Assembly: GCF_003711515.1 (NCBI RefSeq)
Contig: NW_021167081.1
Span: 2,013,170-2,077,169 of the forward strand
DNA length: 64,000 nucleotides
Direction of reading: 5' to 3'
Origin: Sodiomyces alkalinus F11
Taxonomy: Eukaryota > Ascomycota > Sordariomycetes > Glomerellales > Plectosphaerellaceae
Shown one piece after another: positions 10,801 through 22,179 of the stretch. Under the pieces are notes generated by a model that ran no database searches, was not told the DNA's origin, and saw only the letters and a program-made list of their open reading frames with translations. The translations under genes were made by a program, and so were the position numbers. The stretch's first letter is position 1; each line of letters starts with the position of its first letter.

Positions 10801-13800
10801 CTTTAACGCCGATAACCGGCTATTAGTTATAGCTAAAGACACTAAGCTAGGTTATATAGAGTTATTCTAGGTAGAAGGTTATTAGTATACTAACCGCGAC
10901 GACGCGCGAGATATCCTACTTAAGCGTATAAAGGAAAAACCGCCTAGTAAGGCTAAAGGCGATATCTTCCGTGGGTATATTACTCCCGAAGGTAAGCTAG
11001 GTATCGCTAAAAGCCTAAACGCCCCTATAAAGATTACTAAAGAAGGGGTAACGATCTACCGCTATAGTGACCGGTTTGTACGCCGGTTTAGTAAGATTAT
11101 CGAGAAGTATCCGAAGGTTTAAACCGACTAAGGCGTTATTAATATACCTCCTAAGGAGTATATAAAGGTCCTTTTAGTCGATAGATAGTATAATTAGAAG
11201 ATTAGCCAGAAGCTATATCCCCTTAGCCGTAACGATTAGCGATTTTTAGATAAGACCCTAAATAAACTCTATAAGTAAGGATAAATAGAATAGCCAACTT
11301 AGCCTACGCTATTCGGAGCCTTAGTATTTATTATATAGCGAACTATGAACGGGAAGCGTAAAGGCCGAATAATAGTTAACCTATATACCCTAAATAAGGT
11401 TATTATTCCCGATATATACCCGATACCGTTATAAGATAAGGTAGTCCGCCGCCTCCAAGGGAAGAAGTTTATTTCCGTTATTAACGCTTAAGCCTTTTTC
11501 CACTAGTTCCCGGTATATAAGCCGCACCGTAAAAGGTTTACTATCGTCTTATATTAAGGATAAAAGCGTTCGAAGGTCGCGTTTATAGGCTTTCGTAATT
11601 TGCTAGCCTATATCTAACGCTATATAGATAAGCTACTCTAACCGTATAAGAAGTTCGCCGCCGCCTGTATTAACGATATCGTTATAGCCTCCGATACTAA
11701 GGAGAAATACGCTTAGTATCTAGAGACTATCCTAGCGCTATTTAGCCGGAAGCGGATCTTTATCTCCCCGGGTAAATCCTTTATTAGCTACCTATTAGTA
11801 TAGCTTTTAGGATTTAAGGTCAATACTTTAAGCCTCTTTAATATAAAAGAACGCACCGATACCCTATAAAGGATCTGTCCGCTATTATCACTCTAATCGC
11901 TTAAGTAATAAAGTAGTATAACCGGATAGCTACAGTATCTTATCCCGAGATTCGCTTACTAAATCGCCTCCTTTTAATAACGGAAGACTACCCTACTCGC
12001 GGAGGCTTATTAGCTCGAAAAGGACTAGGGATAAGTATATAAGGCCTATACTAAATAAATAGTATTCGAGCTTACGGCTAAAGAGATAGCGTTATTTAAG
12101 GACGTTATAGATACACTTATCTTAGATATCTACCTCTTTCACTATAACCTAGGGAAGATCCTCTTTATCTAGCTAAACGCCTCTAAGGAGCACGGCTTCT
12201 CCGCTATACTATTCTAGCTTATTGATAAGACTAAATAGCTCGTTAAAGATACTATTAGTAAGACCTTTATTCGTCTAATACTTTATATTAATAAGGGTCT
12301 TAATATAGCCGAGTAAAAATACTAGCCGACTAAATTAAAGGTCGCCTACTTAGTATAGACTATTCGTAAAACCCGAACTATTATTTAGTCCGCTCGTCGT
12401 AATCCGATTATTATTCTCACGGACTATGCCGTTACCGTTAGTATTATAAAGTCTACCACGCTATATAGCACGGATAAGACTAGGTTAAATATAAAGCTTA
12501 TCCTCTTTTTAGAGTTCCTTAGCTAATTCTAATTAGATTATCGGTATATCCCCGGGAAAACGAATATTATAACTAACGCCTTATTACAGCTACCTATAAT
12601 AAACCCTCCGGAAGCGGAAGATAATAGGGAACTAGAACGGATTTAGCGCGATTAGGCTATTTATCACTTCTCTAAGCTTAAAATAAACGCCGATCTACGA
12701 TAAAGAATCAGCGATAGTTATACTAATAATACTAAATAAGGACTTATCTTTATTTAGCTATAGGACTATAATTCGCCGGTTAAGATTCCTTTCGAGTTAG
12801 AAAACGGCCTCCTTTATTATCTAGAATAAAGCGGGAAGCGTCGGCTTTATATCCCGTTCTCCTTACGTTAGGAGTTTATTTAGGCCGCTCACGATAAACG
12901 CTATTACTTTGGCGTTAAAAGAACCTAGTATAAGCTAGTTAACCGATTTATTATTCCTAAGCTCCGTAAAGAAATTAAGACCTATATCGCTAACTATATA
13001 ACGTGCGCTACTAATTAGATTAATCGCTAACGCCCGCTCGGCGAAATATAGCTAATTATAACTCCCCTTATTCCGTTCTATACTATTACTATAGATTTTA
13101 TTATCGGCTTACCTAAGGTGCCCTTAGCTAGCTCTCCCTAGTAAAAGGAGGGCTTTCCACTATTTAACTCCCTCCTTATAATAACGGATAAATTCACTAA
13201 AGCTACCCTCCTTATTCCGAGGTATAGCTCCTATACTATAGAGGATTAAGCTTACGTCCTCTTTTAATTCCTCTAGCTCGGTAATTAGGGTATTCCCCGA
13301 GGGATTATCTTAGATCGTGACCCTAAGTTCCTATCCGCCTTTTAGATAGCGCTTTAGAAGGAGGCGGGCATACTACTTAAGTTCTTAATAGTATAGCACC
13401 CGTAGACTAATAGGCTATCTAAACGGAAGAATTAAATAGTCAAGATCGCTATACGTATATTCCTCGCTATATATCTAAACACGCTATAAATAAAGGGTAT
13501 TATTATATTATAGTTTAATCTAAATAATGCCTTTAGCGAAGTCTTAGATTATTTACCTAATAAATTACTATATAGCACACGAACGAATTGCCCCCTTAAT
13601 ATAATCGGCGATACGAACCCGTAGTTCGCCCAGGAACTATTCTAAGAAGATACTACACTATCTATCGCCCTAGCCTAGATTTATATAAAAAGGCTATACG
13701 ATAAGAAGTATTATAGTATTCGGTTCGCTCCCGGGGACTTTATCTTTATTAAGCTCGGGTATAATTATTCGCTGCGTAGTAAACCCTCGATAAAGCTTAG

Positions 13801-14580
13801 TTAGTAACGAATAGAACTATTTAAGGTTAAGGAATAGGTCTTATTATTAGCTTACCTGCTAGAATTACCCGTAACGCTTAATATTTATCCTGTTTTTAGT
13901 ATTACCTATCTATAACCGGCGAAAGAACCCGGTATAGACCCGTTCCCCGGCCGGATAGCCGATAAAGGGCTTATCCGTCCCGGTAACCCGGATAAGGATA
14001 AACACAAATAGCGCGACTTATATAAGTATTACGAGGTTAAAGTTACCTTAGATAAGAGAGTTACTAAGAAGGGCCGCGGTAAGCCTCGGGTCGAGTACCT
14101 AATTCGATAAAAGGGATAGCCTAGTTAGTATAATGTTTAGATACTAAAGGAAGCTATAGATAAACCAGAAATAGTCGATCCCTTTAAGGAGCGATAAAAA
14201 GCTTTAAAGACGCTACGAGTAGTATTAAAAAAGGTAAAGGTAGATAAAGCGCTTAAATTAGGAGATATTAAAAGGACCCGAGATTTAAAAGATACTTAAA
14301 GTAAAGAACCTTTAAGGAATACTAGCTTAGCCTTATAGCCTCGCCCGGCACCGAATAAGGAGAGTGAGTTACCCGAGGTAACCACGCGCTATCCAGGTAT
14401 AGCGAATAACCTTAAACTCGAGTAAGGGAAGGTATAAGCGTTATCCGATCTTTAAACGGTAGGCACGCGAAAGAAAAATAACACGGAATAATAAGGAGAA
14501 TAACGCGAACCGCGCCGTCCTGCTAGATTAGCCCGCCCTCCTACCCGGCTATAAAAGATATCCTTATACGCCCGGCCACT
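7889..14580 (+). pseudogene. Element A gag-pol polyprotein (RIP-killed)
   Basis: One reading frame carries the whole polyprotein. Gag (8942), protease (10283, VDLGAS-like), RT (11171) and chromodomain (14030) all lie in the same frame as a probable ATG-to-ATA start at 7889. The damage is therefore essentially point mutation and gag and pol were fused. RT catalytic motif is CINDIV at about 11665 (the first Asp reads Asn). RNase H is at about 12090-12600, integrase at about 12880-13700, and a chromodomain with EVKVTLDKRV and VEYLIR at 14030-14190. In-frame stops are almost all TAG or TAA at former Gln and Trp codons. A basic C-terminal tail runs to about 14580. A clear CCHC knuckle is not visible in gag. 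Confidence 0.85.
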
Positions 14581-14792
14581 CTTATTAATCTTCTCCTATT
14601 ACTATCGTAGCCGTTCTTTGTAAGCTTCGTAATCCCTAATTTTTATATATAATTCCTATTATAACTTATAAAGCAGTAAACCGTGGTTCCTCTAATTATT
14701 ATCTTATAGTATCTTATATATACCCTTAGAGTTTCGTTTTTTTCTTCTTCTCTCCTAGGTCGTTAGGCGCCGGTAATATTCCTTATCCGTTT

Positions 14793-16402
14793 ATAGTAAG
14801 TACCCCACTATACTACGTTATTAAGTACCCTACGAACGTCTATAGGTCTAAAGATCGGGAGTTTTAATAGGAGTTTTCTCGTTACTTTACTAAGGGGAAG
14901 TCGGGCGCCGGACTCACGTTTAAGGGCTACTTTAGGGCATTTACGTTATTTAGTGATAAGAACGGTATTATTATAGACCTATAGTTTATTAGCGCCGTGT
15001 TTAACTAGTGGCGTCGCGATAATAAGTCTACCGTCGTGTCCTACCGTTAGTAGGTAATCGACGCCGGCTATAATAACCCGCTTAGCCGACGCCTCCGCCG
15101 TACTATCTTCGCCTCTACTAATAAAGCCGAGCGCCTAGTATCTATTAACGTCGCGTAATAGCTTATCGCCCTATACCCCTAGCCCTAGTTTTTACTAGAT
15201 AATAATATTAACGTCGCTAATTAGCCCTAGTATTCCTAAACGTTTAAGTAATACCTTGTAATAGCTTATTATAACGCTCCTAAGGCCGCTAACGGCTAAT
15301 TCCTACTAAACCCCCTATTCTAGCATCGTTTAGGTCCTATAGTTATACCTTTAGGCTCGCCGCTGCCGCGCAGTAGCACCCCGCTAATCACCTAAACCCC
15401 TACTATTAGCACCCCCCCCCCCTTTAGCTCCGTGATACTATAGTACCGGCCCGTATCCTATAGATAGTTTATAAGCTAACGTCTTTAAGTATAGGCCTTA
15501 CTAACTCGCTAAAAAGGCTATAGGGTAATAAGATTAGCGGAGCCGACTTTATAGATAAGACGAGCGATTACCCGACTAATATTAAGCCCCGGGTAAATAA
15601 GATTTAAGTATTCCTATACTCCTTATAGTCTACCCCCGCGCTAGTTATTTATTGCGTGGCCGATATTCTCGCTAGGCTCCGGCTCGGACCCGTCCTAGCC
15701 TCCTTAAGTATACCGCCGCCTATCGCGGGAACTAAGCGCCCTTACTAGGGTTATATCTCCTCAACCTTAGTAAAGCGTATATTATTACGCTCTAGCTAAG
15801 AGGTACTATATACCTAAGTAACTAAAAGTTTCGCCGCTAGCCTAAATAACCCCTCCTAGTTAGTTAACTTTAACGAGTTTATATACTAGCACTAAACGTT
15901 CGGGGAAGTTAGATAGCGCTCGCGCGCTAATATACTGCCTTTTCCGGTCGTTATTTAGGCCGTGGCCTTCCTTAATAAGCACGTGGTTAACCACGATATA
16001 TAGAATACTGCTAAGCTTAGCTTACTTATCGGCTTTTAGTATATAAGGAAATTAATATACTTCGCTAAGCTAGACCCGCTTAGCGTGTTAGAGGATAATA
16101 AACGCGAGTAATTAGCTAAGCGCTATGTTAATAATACGGATTTCGCCGAGGTAGTTATTTAGCGGGCGGCGGTAATCGCGCGCCACTATAAGTCCTACGG
16201 AAAAAAAGGGGTCCCGGTTTCCTATAAGATCTCCTAGTAAGTAGTAGAAGAGCGGGAGGCTAAGTTTACCGAGGACGATATAGCTATTATCCTTAACCGC
16301 GAGGTATCGTATTAGGGCTTCCTAAACGCTAATCCTTAGCCCCCCGATATCACCGAGATCTAGGAGGATAAGCTAACAGAATATCGCCACGATAGAGCGT
16401 GA
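14793..16402 (+). pseudogene. Element A third ORF (unknown function, sense strand)
   Basis: Downstream of pol and upstream of the 3' LTR is a coding-like stretch that, apart from RIP-type stops, stays open for over 500 codons. It starts at a probable ATG-to-ATA at 14793 and ends at TGA 16400-16402. The reading frame changes between about 15.4 and 15.86 kb, so an intron or an indel is present. An early segment (DREF...EFSRYF...GYFRAFTL) is recognisably conserved in element B (DQDY...HFERAF...GYYRAVTL), which argues for a real protein. I see no transmembrane helices, so an envelope role is not supported, and I recognise no domain. Confidence 0.65.
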
Positions 16403-16878
16403 TAAACTAGGAGATTATATTTACTTTTCTAAGATATAGGATATAGTATCGCGTTTAGGTCTAAAATATCTATATCGGTTCTAAGTATAGTATAGGGTTC
16501 AGGTATTATAGTAATAGTGTATAGACGGTTTAGCTTAGTTTATTTTTTTCTTCTTACTATTGTGTTTTTCCCCCTTATCTTCTTTATCTATAGCCTAGCT
16601 TCCCTAATTACTTCTTAACCTCTATTTATTCGCGCGTTTATTTTCTTTTTTATATAACCTATACGGAGTAGTAATAACGTGTAGCCGGCGTAATATATTA
16701 TACTACTATACCCACTATTTCCTTTCTATCGTGAATACTATCCCGCGCCTACGGCGGCTAAGTAAGCCGTCGTACGGCTAATAAACCCTATAACGGCGTG
16801 TCGTAGTTCGCGCGCCCGGCGCTATTATCCCGACGCGGAACGCCCGCGGGACGTAGGGCTTTCGTTACCCGGGGTATA

Positions 16879-17204
16879 TAATACGCCCTATTCCCTAGCC
16901 TCCGCAGGAATAGCGCGGGAGCTATCTACCCGAATAGGGAATGTATAGCTCTAGCCCTATTCGTATAGATAGAGAACGGATAGCGCCCGGACTATCCGCC
17001 CGTATAGCGGAGGATTAGTAGTACGGATTATAGTTAGGCCGAACCGACCGAAGGATATATCCTCGGCGCGGTTCCCCCTTAGTTTAGAGAAGATATCTTT
17101 ATTACACCCTATTTTCTGTACCTAAAGGTCGCCATTCCGAACCCTAGAAGCCCTAGGTCCGATAATACTGGCTGGCCAGAGATATACCTGGACAGGACAT
17201 ATCA
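16879..17204 (+). repeat. Element A 3' LTR (326 bp)
   Basis: Begins TAATACGCC after a GC-rich stretch ending CCCGGGGTATA, and ends ACATATCA, preserving the original CA terminus. The distal half, from about 17090, still has many CpA and TpG (CTGGCTGGCCAGAG), unlike the 5' LTR. Confidence 0.93.
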
Positions 17205-17209
17205 GAAAT

Positions 17210-17836
17210 AGTATGAGCTATCTGTAGCCCCCTAAAAAGCTAGCCACTAAATTACTATGAAAGTAACTACCTTTGACGCCGTTAAATCTAGCCACCTATA
17301 GCGCTATTAGATTAATCGTACTAATAGATATAATACCTTTAACTATATCTAATATATAGTAACTTAATTAACCTATCTTTTTAATAATACTAAAGCCTTT
17401 TTTTATAGTATAATCTCTTCCTTTTATGTTATAAACCTTTCTATAATAGCCGTTATTATATCGAACCCGGGACTAATATATACCGACCGCCTTAAGCTAT
17501 TAAAGCTTATATAGTCGTATTATACTAACCTAGGATACGCGATTAATATCCAAAAAAAAGAGTAACCGGAGAGCTATACCTTATATACCTCGCCTATAAT
17601 CGCGGCGGTTTAATTAGACTATCTACTACCCGGTATAAAGTAAGTATATTAGCTAAAACCGGATATTAATAATAAGGCGACCTAAGCGATATTAGAGACG
17701 AATAGGTATACCTTCCCGTCGCTAAAGAATATAACTACGAGCCACTATATAAAGGGACTTAATAAGTAGTGCTAAGGCTATAGAATAAAAGCTAGGATAT
17801 TATCGGCGGCAGAGATTAGATCCGAGAGTAAGTAGT
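17210..17836. other. Unidentified RIP-mutated sequence, partly coding-like
   Basis: The first 80 bases retain normal dinucleotides and are the continuation of the target DNA of element A. From about 17460 to 17830 one plus-strand frame reads as plausible protein interrupted only by RIP-type stops (for example IYTDRLKLLKLI, then TFPSLKNITTSHYIKGLNK). I do not recognise the family. No terminal repeats are visible. It could be the remnant of another transposon or a mutated host sequence. Confidence 0.4.
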
Positions 17837-18051
17837 TAATACGGATTAACCCCGATATAAAGGATCCGGCTATACTCCGGATCTTCCTAACTATGCGCTT
17901 AGTTAACGGACCTATATCGCCTAGTTATCGCCACCTTATAGCTAGCCTAGCGCTATAGACTTTTCTCCTTTTCCTTCTTCATTTCTTAGTTCTAGATACT
18001 CTATTATTACGACCTTACTTAGTGCCACGACCCTATAACTAATCGTTTATA
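17837..18051 (+). repeat. C-family LTR (fragment C')
   Basis: Shares TTAACCCCGATATA and the end CGTTTATA with the three other C-family LTRs in the window (53588-53801, 60595-60808, 61075-61288). About 215 bp, RIP-mutated. Confidence 0.88.
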
Positions 18052-18490
18052 TATCTAGACCTTAGCGATACCTATATACTACGCTAGTGATAGATTAGAA
18101 TTCTAATACTACCGCCTAGTAACCTATTAGAATTAAATAGGTCGTGGAGTAGATAAACCTACGGTTCGAAGCAAACGATTAAGCCCTAAATATAAGGCTA
18201 GGCCCTCTCTATAAATAATATACCGATATTAATATAAGACTTACCCCGATATAAAAATACTACTCGAAAATACGCTAGTTTATAGACCGATAATATATAA
18301 AGGAAAAAGCTACTAAACGATAACGTCTATTAGTTAAATAGCTTATAGCCCGGCTCCTAGGAGCGCCTACTCTATAAAACCTAATACCGCCTAACTTAAA
18401 TACTCCGGCTCCCTTATAGACTCTAATAATCCTTATACTAGTAAAGTCTATCCTATTACCGGTTCCCTTACTAGTATTATTATTATTATT
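17837..18490 (+). mobile_element. Element C', 5'-end fragment of the C family
   Basis: An LTR (17837-18051) and about 430 bases of leader closely match the left end of element C (53588-54240). Similarity stops at an ATT trinucleotide run around 18470-18490, so only the 5' LTR and the beginning of the internal region remain. The break may reflect slippage, deletion or recombination at the simple repeat. Confidence 0.85.
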
Positions 18491-19564
18491 ATTATCGATC
18501 TTACTCCGCTATCCTGGCTAATCTATAAGAGCCTTCCTAGGCTATACAGTCCTTCTCGGGTAGCTATAAAGCGGAAAACCCGGGTAAAACCCAGGGAAAA
18601 CCTCTATACACTTCCTTAGGTAGAGAGGTACCGCTATAGAGCCGATATAGCCCTGGATCTTTCCTATTATATATCTGGATCTTACCTTTAGGCTAATAGC
18701 TAACGGGAAGTATAGTAGGCTAGTAGTTAAGTAAGTTAGCCTAAGCTAATCTTTATCGTAGAGCGGGGGCTAAGGGGGCGTTACCGCGCTTCCGCTATAC
18801 GGCGGCTACGGCTTTTTAGCCTTAGTCTCCTTACGTCCTTTAAGGATTATACCTTTTATTCCTTCCGTTCGGTCAATAAAGAGAGTAGGGAGGTAAATGC
18901 CTCCTGCCTCCCCTAGGTAGGTTCTTACTATATCCGGCGGTAAGTAAAGGGGATAAGGCTTTACCCTGTTATAAGAATTAGATAGTTAATATCCCCTAAG
19001 GCCTTTATACCTTAATTCTCCCTTTTCCTTTTATAATGCTAACGAGTTTATTATAGGTTTTCCTCTTAATCTATTCCCGTTTATAGTCCTATAGGTTTAT
19101 TATTATAGCTTATACTAACTAGTAAGCCCCTTTAGTTTTCTTATCGTATTCCTATTATAATTTTACTATAAGTATCTCGCGGGTAATATCACGGTAGCGT
19201 AGTAGCGTAGGGTTAACTAGGTAATATAGTATTAATCTATATATATATATAAGTAATTAATAGTAGTAGCTTAATATAAGTTCTTTTCGTGGCGTAGTAG
19301 TACCTCTATAGTAGCGTGCTAATAGTCGTAGATATCTTCTCTTAATAATAACGCTAATACTAATAATAACTATAGCCGTTATAAAAAGAGCTTAATCCGG
19401 GTTATACTATATATAAACCCTAGTAGTATCGAGGCGGTACCGTAGTAGCTGACTTAGGGTAGTTATATATATTATAGTAAGCGCTTAGGTATATACCTAG
19501 ATAACATAGAGGCTTACTCTAATACTATAGGAACTAGTATAGTCTATTTTTAATATACTAATAG
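18491..19564. other. Unidentified RIP-mutated stretch left of the nest
   Basis: About 1.1 kb with no match to the other elements in the window that I can see, no recognisable domain and no terminal repeat. It contains a TA dinucleotide run around 19238-19250. It is the DNA into which element F inserted; the five bases before F are AATAG. Confidence 0.4.
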
Positions 19565-19918
19565 TGTTAAGTATGTAGTCGTAAAGAGTAAAAAGATAGG
19601 GTTATGCAAGGAACCAGGTAGGATCACGATGGGATCACGATAGGGAAAGTGTAGGTGTAGCCAAAGAATTAGATTAATCGCTAGCCTCCCTCTTCTAAGG
19701 GGAGGCTCCTCCGCTCCTTAAGACTACGCTCCGCTACTCTTTAAGGACTGCTTTATTTGCTTCCTCGAGGGCTACCTTATTTACTTCGAGGGGCTATTCT
19801 ATTTACTAGTATAATAACTGCTTTATTTATACTTCGAGGGGTCTTAGACTAGACACGCCTAGACCCCTATAGGTTTATACTAGAGACCTATTATAACCAA
19901 TACTATAGGCACCTAATA
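19565..19918 (-). repeat. Element F 3' LTR (354 bp, inverted)
   Basis: The reverse complement begins TATTAGGTGCC and ends TACTTAACA, matching E's LTRs (20016-20365, 50420-50769). Because it stands inverted next to E's 5' LTR, the pair looks like one 0.8-kb palindrome. Confidence 0.85.
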
Positions 19919-20010
19919 TAGCGACCTCCCCCGGATACTCCTATTCTTAGGAGCGCCCGATCCATGCCGGCCTCTCGGCTCCTCTAAACCTAATATCCGG
20001 ATCCGTCCCT
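19565..20010 (-). mobile_element. Element F, 3'-terminal segment (left part of split F)
   Basis: F is a minus-strand chromovirus of the E family whose 3' LTR lies here (19565-19918). Inward lies its polypurine tract (CCGGGGGAGG on the minus strand) and about 90 bases of internal sequence. Element E interrupts it, and F resumes at 50775. The join is shown by the AAATC duplication and by continuous homology to E's own 3' internal region. Confidence 0.85.
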
Positions 20011-20015
20011 AAATC

Positions 20016-20365
20016 TAGCACGTGCCTGCAGCAGTAGTCATAATAGGTCCCCAGTATAAATCTATAGGGATCCAGATATACCTAGTCTAAGACCCCTTAA
20101 GGCATAAACAAAGTAAGTTATCACACAGTAAACATAATAGTCCCTCGAAGCAAATAAGGCAGCCCTCGAGGAAGTAAATAAGCAGTCCTCGAGGAGCAGA
20201 GTATAGCCTTAAGGAGCGAGGGAGCCTCCCCTTTAGAGGGGGAGGCCAGCGATTAATCTGACTCTTTAGGTACCCCTACACTTTCCGTATTATAATCCTA
20301 TTATAATCCTACCTGGTTCTTTACTTAACTCTACCTTTTCACTCTTTACGACTATCTATTTAATA
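20016..20365 (+). repeat. Element E 5' LTR (350 bp)
   Basis: Begins TAGCACGTGCC right after AAATC and ends TATTTAATA. It matches 50420-50769 over its whole length and is partly spared by RIP (CTGCAGCAGTAGTCA). Confidence 0.88.
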
Positions 20366-20404
20366 TTTTAATCGCTCTACCCTTAAGGGCGCGAAGACCG
20401 TTAA

Positions 20405-21970
20405 GGAGAGTTACTAAGATATCTAACTATCATGAAATAAACGATCCTACCTTCGATTTTAACGAGGCTACTAGTTAATTCGAGCGGTAGCTCCGCGATA
20501 GCGAGACCGCCTTTATAAAAGACGCCTACGACCCCGCCGATAAGGAATATAATTGGAACACGCCGGGAACTAATACTACTCCTACCTCTACTACTATACC
20601 GGTACCTATTCCTGCCCCTATACCTACTCCTATCGCTAGCATTACCTCTATTACTGCTACTACCCCTATTACCGTTCCCGTTCCTCCTAAGGCCACGACT
20701 ATAACAGGACCCCCGTATAATCCTAACCTGCCTCCGTATACGAACGTTAACCTAGCCACGCTAATAGAGGAATAACTAGACGAATGCGTTAAATAGATAA
20801 AGGTATAGAACCACCGTAAGCGTAAGCTTGTATACCTTACTAAGCTAGAGGCGGATACTGCCGGCGCTACTACTACCGCTACCGCCGCTATTAATCCCAC
20901 TATTAACCCTAACCTAGTTAACACCACTATCTACCGCCGTATAGCCGAACCCCGATATCATATTGTCGTAACCCTATCAGGATCCTAGTATACCTATAAT
21001 ATATCCACGGCGTCGTCTATACACGGATCCGCTATATAGGCTAAGTTTAATTTCCCTTTACCTAAATAGGATAGCGTATCCTAGGCTAAGTATCGCACGT
21101 TTATTTAGAAGACTAACTAACGGTTTAACCTGGATTCTTAATCCTTTCCCACGGACGCTACGAAGAATTACTTTATTATATTATACCTCCCCTATCACCT
21201 TAAGGAACACTAGCAGGCTAAACTATAGTATAAGTACGATAGTGACTCTAATAGAGTTAGCTAGCCTACCCTATAGGCCTGGCTATCCCGATAGGTCGAT
21301 AATAATAACATACGCCTAAGAGAGGTAGCGGTGTGGATATAGAGCGAGTCTATCTTATCCTAAAGAGAGGGGGAGTCCTACGCTAAGTTTATATAACGGT
21401 AGGAAGCCCTAGAGTTAGAACTACCAGGCGAGCTCCTAGACTAGTAAAGGATTTAGATAGTATTAATGAGGGTGCTCCTACCTATCCAGGACTATATAGT
21501 ATCTATAGGAGTCCCTAAGGATTATCACGACCTAGCCCCGGCCTACCGTAGGGCTAAGGCCCTGACTATTACCGACGGACTAGCCGTCGCTTAGATAGAC
21601 TTCTAGCCCGCTACCTAATAACGTCGTTTCCGCTCGCGTGCCCTTAGCCCTCCTTATGCCCTTACTTCTGCCCCTGCTTCTACTCCCGCTTCTACGCCTA
21701 CTTCTACGCCCGCTCCCGCTCCTAGCTACCCTATACGCCCTAGACCGTTATTATAACTCGATTCTATTACTTACTATAACTATAACTAAAAAGGGCACTA
21801 CGCTACTATATACCCTAGCCCTCGGGTATAGCGCTCGGGTAATAGTAACCCGAATACCTAACTGGTATCTATATCTTACCCCACGGTCGGCCGTATTACG
21901 GGTAAGGTGCCCTAAGAACTATACCCGCCTCGGACTACCCCTACTACTATACTAGTAAAGGCACGCGTTT
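20405..21970 (+). pseudogene. Element E gag (RIP-killed)
   Basis: A Thr/Pro-rich N-terminal part (about 20570-20690), a capsid-like region (about 21000-21560), and a nucleocapsid end whose CCHC zinc knuckle at about 21750-21800 now reads YNYNKKGHYATIY, with Cys codons turned into Tyr. In-frame TAG and TAA replace Gln and Trp codons. The frame is then broken by the LINE at 21971 and resumes at 28227 in the protease. The start codon is not determinable; my left limit is approximate. Confidence 0.75.
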
Positions 21971-22179
21971 TGTTTTATTTTTTATTTATTTTTTTATTTA
22001 TTACGCGCATGCAGCCCTAAAGCTATGGCGCGGCGCCTATCACCCTAGGGTTAAAGGCTATTAGAAGCTAGGTACGGTAAAATAAAGCGTAGCGTAGTAA
22101 TAAATAAAGGAAATCCTCCGTAATAATCTGCCTAATGGACCTAAAAGGTAAAAAAACCAAAGCAAAATAACTAGACCGC

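Larger units (their letters stand above)
7297..17204 (+). mobile_element. Element A: complete Ty3/gypsy chromovirus, RIP-mutated
   Basis: A 9,908-bp element bounded by two 326-bp LTRs and flanked by an exact 5-bp target duplication GAAAT (7292-7296 and 17205-17209). The order is gag, protease, reverse transcriptase, RNase H, integrase, chromodomain, then a separate same-strand third ORF before the 3' LTR. This is the gypsy order, and the chromodomain makes it a chromovirus. Coding sequence is riddled with TAG and TAA from Gln and Trp codons, so the element is inactive. It sits exactly at the border between gene-bearing DNA and the repeat block. Element B (31484-39371) is a related copy of the same superfamily. 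Confidence 0.93.

Noticed and set aside
16500..16878. An env-like gene with a membrane anchor at the end of element A
   Set aside because: The third ORF ends near 16402 and what follows is pyrimidine-rich non-coding sequence and the LTR; no hydrophobic anchor or signal peptide is seen.
19565..20365. A 0.8-kb palindromic MITE-like element with long terminal inverted repeats, with a half copy at 50420-50769
   Set aside because: The two arms are the inverted 3' LTR of F and the direct 5' LTR of E, brought together by E's insertion. The AAATC duplication and the 350-bp match to 50420-50769 explain everything.
20526..20927. Minus-strand ORF of 133 codons, Val/Gly-rich
   Set aside because: Complement of the Thr/Pro-rich start of E gag on the plus strand; not a gene.
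21638..21955. Plus-strand ORF of 105 codons, Leu-rich
   Set aside because: Off-frame reading of the E gag end; the zinc-knuckle frame is the real one.
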